Below are positions 62,747-64,000 of a stretch of 64,000 nt of DNA, in pieces (position 1 is the first letter of the stretch; the number at the start of each line of letters is the position of its first letter). This DNA comes from Blattabacterium cuenoti. GTDB lineage: Bacteria; Bacteroidota; Bacteroidia; Flavobacteriales; Blattabacteriaceae. The stretch lies in NCBI RefSeq assembly GCF_014252255.1, contig NZ_CP059213.1, positions 186,001 to 250,000 of the forward strand, read 5' to 3'. Under the pieces are notes generated by a model that saw only the letters and a program-made list of their open reading frames with translations, ran no database searches and was not told where the DNA came from. The position numbers and the translations under genes were made by a program.

Positions 62747-63193
62747 ATGAGTATTTTAAATAGAAAGGCAAAATTTCAATATCATTTTTTAGATCATTAT
62801 GTAGCTGGAATACAATTATTTGGTACAGAAGTAAAATCAATTAGACAAAATAAAGTAAGTATTGTAGAAAGTTTTTGTCAAATGAGATATGGAGAATTGT
62901 ATTCTATTAATATGTACATAGCTGAATATAAATTCGGAACTCACAAAAATCATACAAGTAGAAGAGAAAGAAAATTATTATTGAAAAAAAAAGAACTAAA
63001 AAAAATTAATAAAAAATTGAAAAATACAGGGTTAACTATTATTCCTATTGAATTATTTATAAATGATAAAGGATATGTAAAAATGAAATTAGTTTTAGCA
63101 AAGGGTAAAAAAATATATGATAAACGTGAATACTTACGAAAAAGAGATTATTTAAGAGAAATAGAGAAAAATAAAAAAATCTTTAAAAATTAA
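62747..63193 (+). CDS. smpB: tmRNA-binding protein SmpB
   Basis: Partner of tmRNA in rescue of stalled ribosomes. It has 148 residues: ILNRKAKFQYHFLDHYVAGIQLFGTEVKSIRQ, HTSRRERKLLLKKKEL, LVLAKGKKIYDKRE. No tmRNA gene was recognised in the window. Its stop codon lies inside an A/T-rich 9-bp stem (63189-63211) that may serve as a weak terminator. Confidence 0.96.
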   Translation: MSILNRKAKFQYHFLDHYVAGIQLFGTEVKSIRQNKVSIVESFCQMRYGELYSINMYIAEYKFGTHKNHTSRRERKLLLKKKELKKINKKLKNTGLTIIPIELFINDKGYVKMKLVLAKGKKIYDKREYLRKRDYLREIEKNKKIFKN

Positions 63194-63228
63194 ATAAAAT
63201 ATTTAATTTATTTTTAAAATCAAATATC

Positions 63229-63236
63229 TATATTTG
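63229..63236 (+). promoter_or_regulatory. Candidate -7 box for the OmpA-like gene
   Basis: TATATTTG matches TAnnTTTG, 25 nt before the ATG at 63262. No -33 TTG seen. Confidence 0.4.
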
Positions 63237-63261
63237 TTTAGATCAAAGAAATTATAGTTTT

Positions 63262-64000
63262 ATGAAAAACGTCAATTTTTTTATTATTGTTTTATTTACT
63301 TTATTTTCTTCTATTTTTTTTCAAGTTTTTTCTAAAGATTCGAAAGAAAAAGAAAAAGAAAAATGGTTTCTTAAAATAGGAACACATGATATTAATTATT
63401 TTCCTATTACATCTCCTTTTCGAAATTTTTTTATGAAAAGAAATAATAGTTTTAATCCTATTATTTCTAATCTAGAATTAGAGTATAATATCAAAAAACA
63501 CATTGGTTTATATTTAAATGCATCATCAGGTATGATAGATAATACTAGATGGAGAATAGAAAATGGTTTTTTTTTCAAATTAAGTAATGGAGTAAATTTA
63601 TATATTTTTCCTCATTATAAATTGGATCCATATTTACGATTAGGAGCAGGATATCATAAATTTAATGGATATATAGAAAGAGAATTAAGAATTTCAGAAA
63701 CAAAATATTTTAAAACAAATAAGAATAATTTTTTTATTATAGACGGAGGATTAGGATTAAATTTTTGGATTGTATCTAATTTTGGAATTAATGCACAAAG
63801 TACTTATAATAAAGTATTTGCGTATCAATCAGGAGATTATTTAAATTTTTGGAAACACAATTTAGGAGTTATTTTCCGTTTTGGAAATTTAAAATTTAAT
63901 AAATATAAATATAATAAAAATCAGAATGATCATAAAGAACATGAAAATAAAAAAATAGTAGAAATAAATAAAGATCATTCTTATTTTCCTATTGAAGGAA
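63262..64000 (+). CDS. OmpA-like outer-membrane beta-barrel protein (partial at right edge)
   Basis: Frame open from ATG 63262 to the window edge (246 codons). A signal peptide (MKNVNFFIIVLFTLFSSIFF) is followed by alternating strands of an 8-stranded barrel: SNLELEYNIKKHIGLYLN, VNLYIFPHYKLDPYLRLGAGYHKF, FIIDGGLGLNFWIVSNFGINAQST and LGVIFRFGN. The barrel is followed by a Lys/Asn/His-rich linker. An OmpA peptidoglycan-binding domain is expected beyond the edge but not visible, so the full identity is inferred. Confidence 0.75.
   Translation, partial: MKNVNFFIIVLFTLFSSIFFQVFSKDSKEKEKEKWFLKIGTHDINYFPITSPFRNFFMKRNNSFNPIISNLELEYNIKKHIGLYLNASSGMIDNTRWRIENGFFFKLSNGVNLYIFPHYKLDPYLRLGAGYHKFNGYIERELRISETKYFKTNKNNFFIIDGGLGLNFWIVSNFGINAQSTYNKVFAYQSGDYLNFWKHNLGVIFRFGNLKFNKYKYNKNQNDHKEHENKKIVEINKDHSYFPIEG

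Noticed and set aside
1-64000. CRISPR arrays, insertion sequences, prophage, integrase sites, defence systems
   Set aside because: No direct-repeat/spacer arrays, transposases, phage genes or defence-type genes were seen; tandem repeats are limited to the EQKEK tract and small duplications.

Overview
The window is a very A+T-rich (about 80% by eye), gene-dense piece of a reduced Bacteroidetes/Flavobacteriales genome. Gene content fits Blattabacterium, the cockroach fat-body endosymbiont. It has complete histidine (hisGDCBHAFIE) and tryptophan (trpEGDCFBA) operons, other amino-acid genes (dapD, aroK, aroA, serC, ilvE), a glycerol route (glpD-glpK-glpF) and a fused ccoNO cbb3 oxidase. It has no mobile elements, CRISPR arrays or phage genes. 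The genus is an inference from gene content; the Flavobacteriales placement is firmer (CcoNO fusion, DUF151 nuclease, TAnnTTTG-like promoter boxes, split transketolase, A-rich start regions without clear Shine-Dalgarno).

Layout. 1-2.8 kb: partial dapD, ruvX, def, then rplT-rpmI-infC on the minus strand. 2.8-8 kb: thrS (catalytic and anticodon domains only), glpF, glpK, glpD. 8-15 kb: ffh, argS, ilvE and a fused 2-oxoacid dehydrogenase E1. 15-27 kb: ndk, lemA and a TPM protein, valS, folA, a DUF151 nuclease, a lipoprotein with a pentapeptide repeat, pdhB, metF, serS, rsmA-folD-queE. 27-34.4 kb: the his operon. 34.5-39 kb: xthA, tRNA-Lys, aroK-tilS, serC-yggS. 39-45.5 kb: the trp operon. 45.7-55 kb: putative porin, glucosaminidase, gcvH and the cbb3 cluster ccoI-S-NO-Q-P-H. 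55-64 kb: maeB, murI, a small membrane protein, rpsT, tRNA-Glu, aroA, a MazG-like protein, tktBA, smpB and a partial OmpA-like gene.

Together these genes provide essential amino acids (His, Trp, chorismate, Lys/DAP, Ser, branched-chain), use host glycerol through GlpF/GlpK/GlpD, respire through a high-affinity cbb3 oxidase, and maintain translation with several synthetases and one-carbon folate enzymes. No gene-free stretch exceeds about 270 bases.

Most unusual signals: (1) very long perfect hairpins or palindromes inside coding sequence (hisF, murI twice, and the gene next to murI), far beyond a rough composition-based expectation; (2) a threonyl-tRNA synthetase without its TGS and editing domains; (3) two translation-related genes, infC and rsmA, with no ATG/GTG/TTG at their real N-terminus; (4) terminator-like hairpins just upstream of the first genes of both the trp and his operons; (5) a D-to-N change at a catalytic position of RuvX.
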